Below are positions 1 through 9,934 of a DNA stretch of 64,000 bases, one piece after another. The stretch lies in assembly GCA_027487845.1 (NCBI GenBank), contig JAIYCV010000039.1, forward strand, positions 1-64,000, given 5' to 3'. The notes beneath the pieces are model-generated. The model had not been told where the DNA came from. It saw only the letters and a program-made list of their open reading frames with translations, and did no database searches. This DNA comes from Flammeovirgaceae bacterium (GTDB taxonomy: Bacteria; Bacteroidota; Bacteroidia; Cytophagales; Cyclobacteriaceae). The number at the start of each line of letters is the position of its first letter. Position 1 is the stretch's first letter. A program made the position numbers and the translations under genes.

Positions 1-146
1 AATTTTATTTCTGCCTTTCGCTTACCCACTTTATTCAATCGCTGTTGGTAAACCTCAATCAAATCTCCTTCAATATGATCGAGCAACTTCGGATGGCAGT
101 ACCAGCGGAAGAAGCGGAGAGGGAGTTTAGGTGGCTTCTTAGACAT
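1..146 (-). CDS. FtsX/MacB-type permease, N-terminal fragment (cut by window edge)
   Basis: The minus strand reads from an ATG at 146..144 through 48 codons to the window edge. The peptide begins MSKKPPKLPLRFFRWY and continues with HPKLLDHIEGDLIEVY. This is the cytoplasmic prefix segment also found at the N-termini of the eight complete permeases in this window (compare PPKLATRLL and LLEDLEGDLNEY). The gene follows PadR directly, with 12 bases between the PadR stop and this ATG, the same order as in the other two PadR-permease modules. The start codon lies inside a 7-bp-periodic repeat array. Only the prefix is visible, so the assignment of the rest of the protein is inference from paralogues. 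Confidence 0.75.
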   Translation of the reverse strand, partial: MSKKPPKLPLRFFRWYCHPKLLDHIEGDLIEVYQQRLNKVGKRKAEIK

Positions 147-218
147 AAGTATCAAGACTTAGGACATAAGATTTAGATGCGCCAAATCTTGTGTCTTATG
201 TCTCCCGTCTATGAGTCT
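141..218. repeat. 7-bp-periodic palindromic array A
   Basis: Read on the plus strand the array gives heptamers AGACATA, AGTATCA, AGACTTA, GGACATA and AGATTTA. After a short centre it gives the complementary series AAATCTT, GTGTCTT, ATGTCTC, CCGTCTA and TGAGTCT. The two halves are therefore imperfect reverse complements with the same 7-base phase. It overlaps the 3' end of the PadR gene and the start codon of the next permease. A similar array is at 18800..18852 and a one-sided version at 413..454 of the 47-kb interval (47413..47454). The mechanism of spread is unknown. Confidence 0.75.
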
Positions 219-542
219 ATCCCAAGTCACCTTCGGTATCGCATTCCACAATTCATCGCGTGTGCTTTTCGAGTAGGCGATTGCTTTTTTACCCAGGGCG
301 GTTATCTCAAAATATTTGCGCGGTCGGCCTGCTCTTTCTTCAGTTGCTTCTCCGTTACTTGATTTTATATAACCTTTGTCTTCCAGCCGGATCAACGCAG
401 TGTGCATGGCGCCCATACTTACGTCTCGTGCCAACCGCGCTTCAATTTCGTTTTTAATGGATACTCCGTAAGCTTCTTTATTTAAGATGCCGATGGTCAG
501 TAAAACGATTTCTTCAAATTCACCGAGATAATATTTTTTCAT
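159..542 (-). CDS. PadR-family transcriptional regulator (module 1)
   Basis: A 127-residue protein with the PadR winged-helix signature: LGEFEEIVLLTIGIL at the N-terminus, the recognition region MHTALIRLEDKGYI around residues 45-58, and a basic wing with RAGRPRKYFEIT. PadR proteins are usually dimeric repressors, often of adjacent membrane-transport genes, and the permease fragment immediately downstream fits that. Compared with the PadR at 18875..19207, which stops soon after the conserved LWSMIPQ segment, this one carries about 14 extra residues (IDGRHKTQDLAHLNLMS). That tail is encoded by a 7-bp-periodic palindromic repeat at 141..218, so it is probably a captured repeat and not conserved sequence. 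Confidence 0.9.
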   Translation of the reverse strand: MKKYYLGEFEEIVLLTIGILNKEAYGVSIKNEIEARLARDVSMGAMHTALIRLEDKGYIKSSNGEATEERAGRPRKYFEITALGKKAIAYSKSTRDELWNAIPKVTWDRLIDGRHKTQDLAHLNLMS

Positions 543-693
543 TCGAATTGTTTAATATTATCTAAATGTAGGAATAATAATCGTGCCGAGCTTGAAAAGC
601 CGGAAAATAGACTGAAAATGAATATTGAGTGAAATAAACTTGTTCACAAGCGAACAGGTTTGGTCGCAGTCGAACTTAAAATCTGCTAAACAG

Positions 694-1773
694 TCAAAAC
701 CAAATTGTAAGATTGGTTACAAGCAAGTTGCTGTTGTTCACAGGCCTAGTATTTCGTTCGAAAATTGAGTTGCCTGATAAGAAAGTTCGACCTTCAAACC
801 GTAGCATAGCATTTTGTAGAACCTTTAAATTTATTCCAATTGAACTGCTAAGGCAATTAAAATCTGCAGCACTTGTGATCGGGATAATTTGAACGCCCTC
901 TGGATCATCGAAATATTCAAACCGACCCGACAATGATAACTTTCGAGAAATCGAATACTGGCCGATGGCGTTCGCTTGCCACCAAATAGCACTACTATTC
1001 CCTTGGCGTTGTTGCATTCCGTAATAAACAGACCCTGAAGCTGACCACTTCTCACTCATATAAACGAAATACAAATCTGAAAAGTAGCGAGTGCCAAATT
1101 CAGGACGAGCGAAGGACACCTCATTTCCAGTATAGGTGTTCCAGTTTATCAAGAGATGCTCGGTCGCTTGATATTTTAATTGCGTGCCAATCGATTTATT
1201 TTCATTTTGATCCTTGATCTGCTGCCAACCATTTATTAAATATAAAAACACGCTCAGTTTTTCTGTCAATGGCACAGATAGTTTTACTCCCGAAAGATAA
1301 TAAGGCACATATTCTGCAGCGAAAGAACGCGTGTAAGTCAATTGGTTCTTAGAGATGGGGCCCTCTGTTGAATAGGGAGAACTTAAGATGCCGGCATCAA
1401 TCCAGATATTTTTTTTATCCCAAACTTTATAACCTATGTTTGCTTCAACAAGGTATTTCAAGATGTTTGGCTCTGATGCATAGTTCGCCTTCATGTAGGT
1501 ACCAAAACCCGGAATCAAAGAACTCCGCAAACGGGAAGAAGAATACGTTAACGCTAAGTAAGCGAGATTGATAGCAATTTCGTTGTGCCGTGCCATGGAT
1601 ACAGAATAAGCCCGATCTCCCGTTAACGGCTTATTGAAATCGTATCCATAATATCCATCAATATAACCTTGCAAGGTGATTTTTTTCTGATCAGATCTGC
1701 TGGAGTCTTGGCGAATACTTTGACCACGGGTCGAAAAAACGCCAAAGAAAAGTATAATCAGCACGCTTCTCAT
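694..1773 (-). CDS. Outer-membrane beta-barrel porin, OmpL-like (BBP2-type)
   Basis: 359 residues starting with a signal peptide (MRSVLIILFFGVFSTRGQS, cleavage near residue 19). The mature part alternates short amphipathic strands and aromatic girdle residues, for example ITLQGYIDGYYGYDFN near residues 33-48, and ends in LTIWF, a C-terminal aromatic typical of barrel insertion. The opening strand, followed by a segment with SMARHNEIAINLAYLAL, resembles the putative beta-barrel porin-2 family of Bacteroidota. It would act as an outer-membrane pore; the substrate cannot be read from sequence. It is a single gene, separated by 233 bases from the permease operon behind it and by 151 bases from PadR. 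Confidence 0.8.
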   Translation of the reverse strand: MRSVLIILFFGVFSTRGQSIRQDSSRSDQKKITLQGYIDGYYGYDFNKPLTGDRAYSVSMARHNEIAINLAYLALTYSSSRLRSSLIPGFGTYMKANYASEPNILKYLVEANIGYKVWDKKNIWIDAGILSSPYSTEGPISKNQLTYTRSFAAEYVPYYLSGVKLSVPLTEKLSVFLYLINGWQQIKDQNENKSIGTQLKYQATEHLLINWNTYTGNEVSFARPEFGTRYFSDLYFVYMSEKWSASGSVYYGMQQRQGNSSAIWWQANAIGQYSISRKLSLSGRFEYFDDPEGVQIIPITSAADFNCLSSSIGINLKVLQNAMLRFEGRTFLSGNSIFERNTRPVNNSNLLVTNLTIWF

Positions 1774-2006
1774 TTTATTCTAAACTAGGGTTCAGGCAGG
1801 CGTAAATATAAATTCATACATCCGTTTTACCTAAACTTGGGAATATCTTTTTAAACACATAAATGAATGTAAAATAGCGGACTGGATTGCGTTATTTTTT
1901 TCCATCGGATATCTCCACTGCCTTTTGGCCGACACGAGGGAAGGGGGACTCCAGTGGGTGTGGATTTTGATCACCAAACTTAAATCCAAAAGCGTCTCGT
2001 TTCATT

Positions 2007-4604
2007 TCACTCCGTTTTCAAATTATTCACTGGGTTCGTCAACGCTGCTCTCACTGCTTGAAAACTCACCGTTATTAATGTTATCACCAAAACACCAATG
2101 CCAATTAGCAACAAAAGCCATCCAGAAATAGTAGTATGGTATTCGTATAGTTGTAACCAGCTGTTCATTAAATAATAACCGATGGGAGCTGCCAGTAGGC
2201 ATGATATTGCTGCGAGGATAACAAAGTCTTTGGAGAGCATTTGCCAAAGACCTGACACGGAAGCTCCCAATACTTTGCGGATGCTAATCTCTTTGATGCG
2301 TTGTTCTGCCATGAATGAAGCGAGGCCAAACAAGCCCAAGCAGCTAATAAAAATGGCGATTAATGCGAAAATGCTTACCAATTTTCCGACTCGTGCTTCA
2401 AAGGAAAACTTTCCTGCGAATTCATCATCTGCAAACTTATATTCGAAGGGCGTGTTCGGATTATGCTTTACAAAAAGGCGATTCAATTCTTCTATAGCCT
2501 TACTTGCTCCAACTTCCGGATTGATCTTAACATTAATGAAGCTTGCCCGATCAGATCGATCCAACACGAAGACTGTTTGCTTATTTGATTCGTAAAGCGA
2601 TTGCGTAACCATATCCTTTACCACACCGATCACGGTATAGTTTCTGCCGTAAAAGCGAATGGTCTCTCCAATCGGATGTTCTAAACCCATATACTTTACA
2701 GCCGCTTCGTTGAGTATAAAAGCAGAAGAGTCGGAAGGGAAGTCTCTGGAAAAATCCCGGCCTTCTTTTATTTTCCAGCCGATGGTCTTCCCAAATTCAT
2801 AGTCAATCGCACCGCGGTAGATATGACCCGGTGAACTCGGGTCTTTACCTTTCCATTCATATCCCCAGTCCGACCACCACAGATTAGTTACAGTCGTTTC
2901 AGAGGTGGATACTTCGACAATCGCACCGCTGGTCAACAGTTCATTTCGCAACGCATTGTAATTCTTTTTTACTTCCTGGGTTTGCATGGGTATTGTCACC
3001 AGTCCATTCAATTCATAGCCAATCGGTCTGTCTCTAGCAAATTGAATTTGCTGATATACTACGGCAGTGCCAATAGCTAGAATAATCGAGACCGAGAATT
3101 GAACTATTACCAACGCTTTGCGCGGAAGGGCTGCATATTTTCCAACCCGGAAAGTTCCCTTTAGTACTTTGATGGGACTGAATGCAGACAAATAAAAAGA
3201 TGGATAGCTGCCAGCAAGGAGCGTGATCAACACCGCGAAGGCAGACAGTGCTACCCACAACGATGGGTTTAGCCAATCAATGCGGATGTTCTTGCTTGCG
3301 ATTTGGTTGAACAAAGGCAAGAAAAGATGAACCAATAAAATGGCGCAAATAAAAGCCAGTTTTACCACCAGCAATGACTCAACAAAGAATTGGCGGATGA
3401 GTTGAACACGACCAGACCCGATTACTTTGCGAACGCCAACTTCTTTGCTACGCTTCAAAGAACATGCCGTACTCAGATTCATAAAGTTGATACAAGCGAG
3501 CAAGACCACAAAAACACCTATCAAGCCGAATAACCAAACAAGCTCAATAAGACCTCCTATATTTACTCCATCCTTAAAATCGGAATACAAATGCCATTTC
3601 GATAGAGGGTGTAGAAAAAGTTCGGGGTTGAAGCGTTTATCATCCCCCTCTACGTTTTTCATTTTGGCATTCTTAATAGCGACTGATGCTTGCTGCATTT
3701 CCACGTTTTCAGCCAACTGAACAAACACCTGAAGCCAGTTATTGCCCCAGCCAAAACTTCGACCACCTCTATTAACAAGCACTTCAAGTGGAGCAATAAA
3801 TGCGAGTTCTCCTCTAAATGATGAGTTATCGGGAATATCCTGATATACACCAATCACTTTAAGATCAACACTATTATCAAGTTTCAATACTTTGCCGATC
3901 GGGTCATCTACGCCAAAAAACATGTTTGCCGTGGAGGCGGAAAGAAGAAGGGAGCTTGGGTCTTTCAACCCGGAGCTTGTTCCCTTTATCATTTGTAGCG
4001 ATAACAATTCTGGTCCGTATTCTTCCATGAAACAACCTGTTATTGTTATTACTTTTTCCTCTTTCGCCAGAATAGAACTGCTTGCAAAAGAAGACATCAC
4101 CACATACTTGAAATAGCTTCCATAGCTCTCGCGAAGCTCTGGGCCAAGCTGATACGACTGAGATGAAAAGGTTTCCGTTTTACCATCCTCTGTGTTATTC
4201 TGAAGTACGGTTGCCACGGTGTCATAATTTTTCTGGTGTTTGTTGTAAGATAACTCATCATGCACCCACAACCCAATCAGTATGGCTACAGTCATACCCA
4301 GCGCCAACCCGCTAATATTGATTAAAGAATACCCTTTGCTACGAAGAAGATTCCTCCACCCGATTTTAAAATAGCTCTGGAACATATCGTAGTTATTTAA
4401 GTGATTCAATCTTGATTTCCGCATTGCAAACGGCCTGAGATAATTTAGAACTTGATACCAGTAATTCAGTTTTGCTTTGAAAGCAGATTTGCTTTTTAAG
4501 TCAGCATAGAATTTTTGTTCCAAGTCACCGCGCACTTCTTCTGATAAGTCACCGCGCAGGAAACTGTTGAGCAAGCGCGTGGCGAGTTTAGCAGGTGTTG
4601 TCAT
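2007..4604 (-). CDS. FtsX/MacB-type orphan permease 1 of the five-gene operon
   Basis: 865 residues with the architecture shared by all permeases here: a cytoplasmic prefix of about 75 residues (PAKLATRLLNSFLRGDL, then EEVRGDLEQKFYADL), a first membrane helix near 94-115, a MacB-like periplasmic core, an FtsX three-helix block carrying KRSKEVGVRKVIG near residue 388, a second periplasmic core, and a final FtsX block carrying KEISIRKVLGAS near 771. It ends NPVNNLKTE. FtsX/MacB permeases couple cytoplasmic ATPase strokes to extracytoplasmic work and are not classic import channels. No ATPase gene lies in this operon. The ATG follows the stop of the upstream permease with no gap, suggesting translational coupling. 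It is the last gene of the operon. Confidence 0.9.
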   Translation of the reverse strand: MTTPAKLATRLLNSFLRGDLSEEVRGDLEQKFYADLKSKSAFKAKLNYWYQVLNYLRPFAMRKSRLNHLNNYDMFQSYFKIGWRNLLRSKGYSLINISGLALGMTVAILIGLWVHDELSYNKHQKNYDTVATVLQNNTEDGKTETFSSQSYQLGPELRESYGSYFKYVVMSSFASSSILAKEEKVITITGCFMEEYGPELLSLQMIKGTSSGLKDPSSLLLSASTANMFFGVDDPIGKVLKLDNSVDLKVIGVYQDIPDNSSFRGELAFIAPLEVLVNRGGRSFGWGNNWLQVFVQLAENVEMQQASVAIKNAKMKNVEGDDKRFNPELFLHPLSKWHLYSDFKDGVNIGGLIELVWLFGLIGVFVVLLACINFMNLSTACSLKRSKEVGVRKVIGSGRVQLIRQFFVESLLVVKLAFICAILLVHLFLPLFNQIASKNIRIDWLNPSLWVALSAFAVLITLLAGSYPSFYLSAFSPIKVLKGTFRVGKYAALPRKALVIVQFSVSIILAIGTAVVYQQIQFARDRPIGYELNGLVTIPMQTQEVKKNYNALRNELLTSGAIVEVSTSETTVTNLWWSDWGYEWKGKDPSSPGHIYRGAIDYEFGKTIGWKIKEGRDFSRDFPSDSSAFILNEAAVKYMGLEHPIGETIRFYGRNYTVIGVVKDMVTQSLYESNKQTVFVLDRSDRASFINVKINPEVGASKAIEELNRLFVKHNPNTPFEYKFADDEFAGKFSFEARVGKLVSIFALIAIFISCLGLFGLASFMAEQRIKEISIRKVLGASVSGLWQMLSKDFVILAAISCLLAAPIGYYLMNSWLQLYEYHTTISGWLLLLIGIGVLVITLITVSFQAVRAALTNPVNNLKTE

Positions 4605-7277
4605 TTATTCAGATTTTAAACTGTTTACGGGGTTTGTAAGAGCAGCTTTTATTATTTGGGCAAATACCGAGCAGAATGAAAAAAGAGAAACCATGCCAAT
4701 GGGAACAATGAACATCCAAGTGCTTAATGGCGCGCGGTAAGCAAAATTGGCTAGCCAATTGTCAAATACAACGATCGCTATTGGTACGCCCAACACGAAT
4801 GCAATCGCAATCAGCTTAAAAAATTCTTTAGAAAACAAAAACACAATACTGGTGATGGATGCCCCCAGCACCTTTCTGATTCCTATTTCCTTCATCCGGA
4901 CCATTACGGAATAGGAGACGAGCCCAAACAGACCGAGGCAGCCAATCAAAACAGAGAAAGTAGAAAATAGTAGAAATATTTTGCTGAACCTTTCCTCTTC
5001 TTGGTATTGATTGTTCACATCTTCATTTAAAAAAGAATATAGAAATGGACTGCCTGCGTATATCGTCTTCCATAGCGTATTGACTCTATCGATAGTCTGG
5101 CTGAGATTGGCCGTTGAACTCTCTGGCAGGCGAATTGAAATATAGTTGGTATTGGCTATTCTGTTTCGCAGTATGATCGGTTCAAAGTTATTTTTCAACG
5201 ACTTGTGGTGATAGTTTTCAACCACTCCAATGACTTCTTTGTTATAACCGCTAAAACTCATCTTCTTGCCTATGATGTCCCCAGGATTGGAATATCCCAA
5301 TAGCTCGCATGCCTTTCTGTTGATAACAATGACATCGTCTGGCGCATCACCGATTAGTTGTGTGTCCGTCATCATCCTATCATGCGAATAGAAATTGCCA
5401 GCCACCATCTTTATTTTGAACACTTTTAAAAAATCTTGATCCAATCTGAACACGGCAAAAGATTTATTAAAGGAATCATCTTGCCCCACCATTTTAACAG
5501 GCCCATTCATATCAAGGTCATTACTCGATTTGCCAGGCAGTGATGACGAAATCGTTACATTTTCTATTTCCGGGTACTTCGCAAGCTCTAGCTTGAACTG
5601 ACGGTAGCTGTTAAGAAATTCTATTTCACTTGCTATCGTACGGGGAGAATTTACAATCAATGTCTGTTCATGAGCAAAACCTAACTCTTTTGATTTCACA
5701 AAAATGAGTTGATTATAGATAATAATCGTACCCATAATCAATCCAATGGACACGATGAATTGAAACACAACGAGCGACTGACGGAGCAGTGACTTCCCAC
5801 GAGCAATACTGTGCGATCCTGATTTAAATATGTCAATAGGTTTGATTGTTGACAAGATAAAGGCAGGATAAATGCCAGAAATGAAACTTCCAAGCACGTA
5901 CAGCATTCCTACTGAAATAAGAAATGACGGATCGGTGAACAAGGAGAACAGGAGTGGTTTTTTAAGAAGGACTCCTATCAATGGCATAGCGGCCTGTACT
6001 AGTACCAACGAGATGAAGACAGCAATAAAATTCATTTGAAATGACTCAACTAAAAGTTGAGCCATCACTTCCTTACGCGTAGCACCGTTTACCTTTCGGA
6101 TGCCCACTTCTTTGGCTCTGCGCTCCGACCGAGCAGTAGATAAGTTAACGTAGTTTACCCACGCAATGATTAGAATAACCAAAGCAATGACAGAAAGAAA
6201 ATAAACATTTTGTGAACTTCCATTGGCTTCCAACTCAAAACCAACATTAGAATGTAAATGAATGTCTTCAATAGATTGCAATACCATTCTATCCTTCGTC
6301 CTTTGCTTTTGATGCCTACGAAGTACGTTATCTAGTTTTGACTCCAACGTTTTGTAGTCTGTTTTCGGTTGTAGTTTTATATACGTGTAAAAATCATTCC
6401 ATCCCCAATCATTGGTAGGATCGTTTTTTTTAATGAATGTAGTAAAGGATATGAGTGCATTAAATTTTAAATGAGAATTGACAGGTGTATCCTCCATAAT
6501 ACCTGTAAGGGTGTACGATTCTTTATTGTTGACGAGAATCAACCGACCTACAGGGCTTTCTTTCCAACTTGATTTTTCGCCAAAATACTTTTCTGCTACA
6601 GACTGCGATAGCACCATCGATCGCGGTTCTCGCAGTGCCGTCTTGGCATCTCCCAGAAGCAGTTTATAGCCGAAGAAGTTAAAAAATGTAGAGTCTGCGT
6701 AATACACTTTCTTCTCTTCAAATATTTTTTCATGAAGGTTTAGCACTAACCCAAAGTATTCGGGTGTAATGCGCGTATATTCAACTACTTCGGGGAAATC
6801 ATTTTTGAGAGCGGGCGCGGTAGGTGCAAAGTTGGCGGCATCCCAGGTAACCTGTCCGTCTGATTCTGAGCCAAGGATAACACGATAGATGGTATTGCTT
6901 TGAGGGTGGAATCGATCATAGCTTTTTTCAAATTTCACATATTCGAGTATGATAAGACAGACAGACAACCCAATGGAAAGCCCAAGAATATTAATAAAGG
7001 AATAAACCTTCGTCTTCATTAGATTCCTCCACCCAATTTTAAAATAACTTTGAAACATATCGAAGTTGTTTAAATGATTCAATCTGGATTTTCGTATCGC
7101 AAACGGCCTGAGATAATTGAGAACTTCATACCAGTAATTCAGTTTTGCTTTAAAGACAGATTTATTTTTTATGTCTGCATAAAATTTTTCTTCTAAGTCG
7201 CCACGCACTTCTTCGGCAAGATCCCTGCGGAGGAAGCTGTTGAGCAGGCGCGTGGCGAATTTTGGAGGTGTTGTCAT
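4605..7277 (-). CDS. FtsX/MacB-type orphan permease 2 of the operon
   Basis: 890 residues, the longest of the array. The prefix contains PPKFATRLLNSFLRRDLAEE. The first helix is near 93-112 and contains ILGLSIGLSVCLIILEYV. The two FtsX switch motifs are ERRAKEVGIRKVNGA near 392 and RMKEIGIRKVLGASITS near 797. It ends NPVNSLKSE. It abuts both neighbours without intergenic bases, so it probably needs coupled translation. The periplasmic cores differ strongly from those of the neighbouring copies, while the 5' ends are very similar, so the paralogues seem to have diverged mainly in their periplasmic parts. Substrate unknown. Confidence 0.9.
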   Translation of the reverse strand: MTTPPKFATRLLNSFLRRDLAEEVRGDLEEKFYADIKNKSVFKAKLNYWYEVLNYLRPFAIRKSRLNHLNNFDMFQSYFKIGWRNLMKTKVYSFINILGLSIGLSVCLIILEYVKFEKSYDRFHPQSNTIYRVILGSESDGQVTWDAANFAPTAPALKNDFPEVVEYTRITPEYFGLVLNLHEKIFEEKKVYYADSTFFNFFGYKLLLGDAKTALREPRSMVLSQSVAEKYFGEKSSWKESPVGRLILVNNKESYTLTGIMEDTPVNSHLKFNALISFTTFIKKNDPTNDWGWNDFYTYIKLQPKTDYKTLESKLDNVLRRHQKQRTKDRMVLQSIEDIHLHSNVGFELEANGSSQNVYFLSVIALVILIIAWVNYVNLSTARSERRAKEVGIRKVNGATRKEVMAQLLVESFQMNFIAVFISLVLVQAAMPLIGVLLKKPLLFSLFTDPSFLISVGMLYVLGSFISGIYPAFILSTIKPIDIFKSGSHSIARGKSLLRQSLVVFQFIVSIGLIMGTIIIYNQLIFVKSKELGFAHEQTLIVNSPRTIASEIEFLNSYRQFKLELAKYPEIENVTISSSLPGKSSNDLDMNGPVKMVGQDDSFNKSFAVFRLDQDFLKVFKIKMVAGNFYSHDRMMTDTQLIGDAPDDVIVINRKACELLGYSNPGDIIGKKMSFSGYNKEVIGVVENYHHKSLKNNFEPIILRNRIANTNYISIRLPESSTANLSQTIDRVNTLWKTIYAGSPFLYSFLNEDVNNQYQEEERFSKIFLLFSTFSVLIGCLGLFGLVSYSVMVRMKEIGIRKVLGASITSIVFLFSKEFFKLIAIAFVLGVPIAIVVFDNWLANFAYRAPLSTWMFIVPIGMVSLFSFCSVFAQIIKAALTNPVNSLKSE

Positions 7278-9917
7278 TTATTCGCTCTTCAAACTATTCA
7301 CGGGGTTAGCGAAAGCAGCCCTTACTGACTGAAACCCAATTGTCAATAGCGCAATAAGCAAAGCTGAAGTTCCAGCCAAGGCAAATATCCACCAACTTAC
7401 ATTTACATGATAGGCAAATCCTTGAAGCCATTGCTTCATCACATAATACCCAATTGGCGAGGCTATAATGAAAGAGATAACCACCAACTTCAAAAAATCT
7501 TTGGACAACAGCATCACAATCTGTGATACGCTTGAGCCTAATACTTTGCGAATACCTATTTCTTTTACGCGTTGCTCGGCTGTAAAGCTGGCCAACCCAA
7601 AAAGTCCCAAGCAGGCAATGACAATGGCAATCAGTGTGAAGTAGCGGATGAGTGTTAACGTAAGTTCTTCTTTTTCATAACTCTTTTGAAAGTCCTTTTC
7701 CAAGAAAGAGTACGCAAATGGGGAACCACTGTTTATCTTCTTCCATGTTTTCTCTAGTAGGGCAATCAAGTCAGCATAGTCATTCGTATTTGTATCCAAA
7801 ATAAGATAACTCATTGGCAAGCCGAAGAAAGGAGATACTGACAGGGCCATTGGTTTTACTTCTTGATGTAAACTTTGAAAGTGGTAATTCTTCACCACAC
7901 CAATGATGTTCATGGTAACTTTTTTACCCTGCCATTCAAAATAGATATTCTTGCCTACTGCGCTGGCTGCTGCATACCCTAACTGCTTGATGGCTGCTTC
8001 GTTCAACACGACCGCAGCAGAGTCGCCCATAAATTCTTTTGAGAATCCGCGTCCTTGCAAAAGTTCAATATCTAAGGTTTCGATGTAGTCGTTACCCGCA
8101 TTGCACATGATGATATCAACCGTTTCGTTAATTGATTTCCCTTCTGCATAAAAAAGCATATCATTAATATTTTCGATGCCCGGGTAACTTGATGCGTGTG
8201 TGGCCGCTATCACTTTAGAATTGGCTAATAGTGCGGCTTTTAATGCCTCTGCGTTTTTATTGGCTTCGGCTGTTTGAATAGGAAGTACGATTTTCTGGTT
8301 CTTATTAAAACCTAGATCTGTATTCGCTAAAAACCTCATTTGATCTCCAATTAAAATAGCACCGAGAATTAATACAATTGAAATAGTGAATTGAAAGACG
8401 ACTAAACCCTTTCTAATCATCACACCAGAAAACGTATTCACCAATTTTCCCTTCAGTACTGTTACTGGTTTGAAAGAAGAAAGATAGAAGGCCGGATAAA
8501 GCCCAGCCAACAAACCAGTTATAATAGTTAAACCGACCAACCAAAAATAAACGTTGGGCAATTGTATCAGCGACAATTGTTTGTTGATAAGCTGATTGAA
8601 AATGGGAATGGCAAGTTGAATTAGTAAAAACGCCAAGAGTAAGGCCAATACGCTCATGAGTATTGATTCGGTTAGGAACTGGCTTATCAACGCGTGCTTC
8701 TCAGCACCTATTACTTTTCGTAGACCAACCTCTTTCGCTCTGCGCTCGCTTCTAGCGGTACTTAAATTCATAAAGTTGATACAGGCAATCAGCAGTAAGA
8801 AAACCGCAATCGAAAAAAATATATAGAGATATTTTATACTGCCATTCGGGGTCACTTCAAATCCATAATCCGAATGAAGATAAATGTCTGGAAGTGGTTG
8901 AATGAATAACGATTTGCTGAATCCTGCTGCCTTTAAATCTTGCCCGCCATTTCGCTCCAAAAACGGGGTGAGTTTACTTTCAAAATAGATTGGATCAGTG
9001 GCTATTTTTAATTTTACATAGGTGTGAAAAAGGTTATTGGTAGCCCAGTTATGCTGATTTTTAACCCAGCCACCTACATCGCTGTTATTCATAGATAGCA
9101 ACAGGTTGGCTGGAATATGCGACTTCTTATTCGTTCTAAATACACCTTTTACGGTGTAATTAAAATCGCCAAAAGGAAGCGTAATTTTCATCACATGATC
9201 CACAGGGTTTTCGTTTCCAAAAAACTTTGCTGCTACTTCTTCCGAAAGAAGCATCGAATTGGGGTCATTCAAAGCCGTCTTATCATCACCGAAGATAAGA
9301 TCGTATGTTAAGACTTGTAAAAAAGTAGAGTCGACATAAAAACCATTCATCTCAAAAAACTGCTTTTGAGTTGCCTCGTCCTTTACCACCATTTTATCGG
9401 TACCGGGGAATCTCAATAACCGCGTTGATTGCTCTACTTCTGGAAAATCTTTTTTCAATCCTTCAGCAATCGGAGCGGAGGCGGCCACAAATTTTTCACT
9501 TTTTACTTCGGAGGCAATCCGATAAATACGATTGCCATCTTTATGATGTTTATCATAACTCATCTCATCCACCACATAAAGCATAATCAACACACAGGCC
9601 GTCATGCCAATGGCCAAGCCAAAAACATTGATGAAAGAGAAACCTTTGTTGTGTAATAAATTCCTCCACCCGATTTTAAAATAGCTCTGAAACATATCGT
9701 AGTTGTTTAAATAACTCAATCTTGATTTACGAATGGCAAATGGACGGATGTAGTTAATGACTTGGTACCAATAAATTAATTTTGCTTTAAAGACTGATTT
9801 AGTTTTTAAGTCCAAAAGAAATTTCTCTTCCAAGTCGCCACGCACTTCTTCAGCCAGATCGCTGCGGAGGAAGCGAGTGAGCAAACGATTGGCTGTTTTA
9901 GGTGATTCTTGTTTCAT
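7278..9917 (-). CDS. FtsX/MacB-type orphan permease 3 of the operon
   Basis: 879 residues. The start MKQESPKTANRLLTRFL differs from the MTTPPKL form of the neighbours, but the prefix then matches closely (SDLAEEVRGDLEEKFLLDL). The first helix is near 95-116, with FGLAIGMTACVLIMLYVV. FtsX motifs are RRAKEVGLRKVIGAE near 399 and RVKEIGIRKVLGSSVSQI near 787, and the C-terminus is NPVNSLKSE. A 17-base gap separates it from the upstream permease, the only measurable gap between permeases of this operon. Function beyond membership of the MacB_PCD/FtsX family is not visible. Confidence 0.9.
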   Translation of the reverse strand: MKQESPKTANRLLTRFLRSDLAEEVRGDLEEKFLLDLKTKSVFKAKLIYWYQVINYIRPFAIRKSRLSYLNNYDMFQSYFKIGWRNLLHNKGFSFINVFGLAIGMTACVLIMLYVVDEMSYDKHHKDGNRIYRIASEVKSEKFVAASAPIAEGLKKDFPEVEQSTRLLRFPGTDKMVVKDEATQKQFFEMNGFYVDSTFLQVLTYDLIFGDDKTALNDPNSMLLSEEVAAKFFGNENPVDHVMKITLPFGDFNYTVKGVFRTNKKSHIPANLLLSMNNSDVGGWVKNQHNWATNNLFHTYVKLKIATDPIYFESKLTPFLERNGGQDLKAAGFSKSLFIQPLPDIYLHSDYGFEVTPNGSIKYLYIFFSIAVFLLLIACINFMNLSTARSERRAKEVGLRKVIGAEKHALISQFLTESILMSVLALLLAFLLIQLAIPIFNQLINKQLSLIQLPNVYFWLVGLTIITGLLAGLYPAFYLSSFKPVTVLKGKLVNTFSGVMIRKGLVVFQFTISIVLILGAILIGDQMRFLANTDLGFNKNQKIVLPIQTAEANKNAEALKAALLANSKVIAATHASSYPGIENINDMLFYAEGKSINETVDIIMCNAGNDYIETLDIELLQGRGFSKEFMGDSAAVVLNEAAIKQLGYAAASAVGKNIYFEWQGKKVTMNIIGVVKNYHFQSLHQEVKPMALSVSPFFGLPMSYLILDTNTNDYADLIALLEKTWKKINSGSPFAYSFLEKDFQKSYEKEELTLTLIRYFTLIAIVIACLGLFGLASFTAEQRVKEIGIRKVLGSSVSQIVMLLSKDFLKLVVISFIIASPIGYYVMKQWLQGFAYHVNVSWWIFALAGTSALLIALLTIGFQSVRAAFANPVNSLKSE

Positions 9918-9934
9918 CTTGAATTGACCAATGT

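Noticed and set aside
141-218. Possible CRISPR-like array
   Set aside because: Units are 7 bases, degenerate and inverted around a centre; no spacer structure and no cas genes are present.
1925-2131. 68-codon plus-strand frame
   Set aside because: It overlaps the 3' end of a permease on the other strand and has no motif or upstream signal. The 233-base gap (1774..2006) otherwise shows only a weak CCACTG/CAGTGG inverted repeat.
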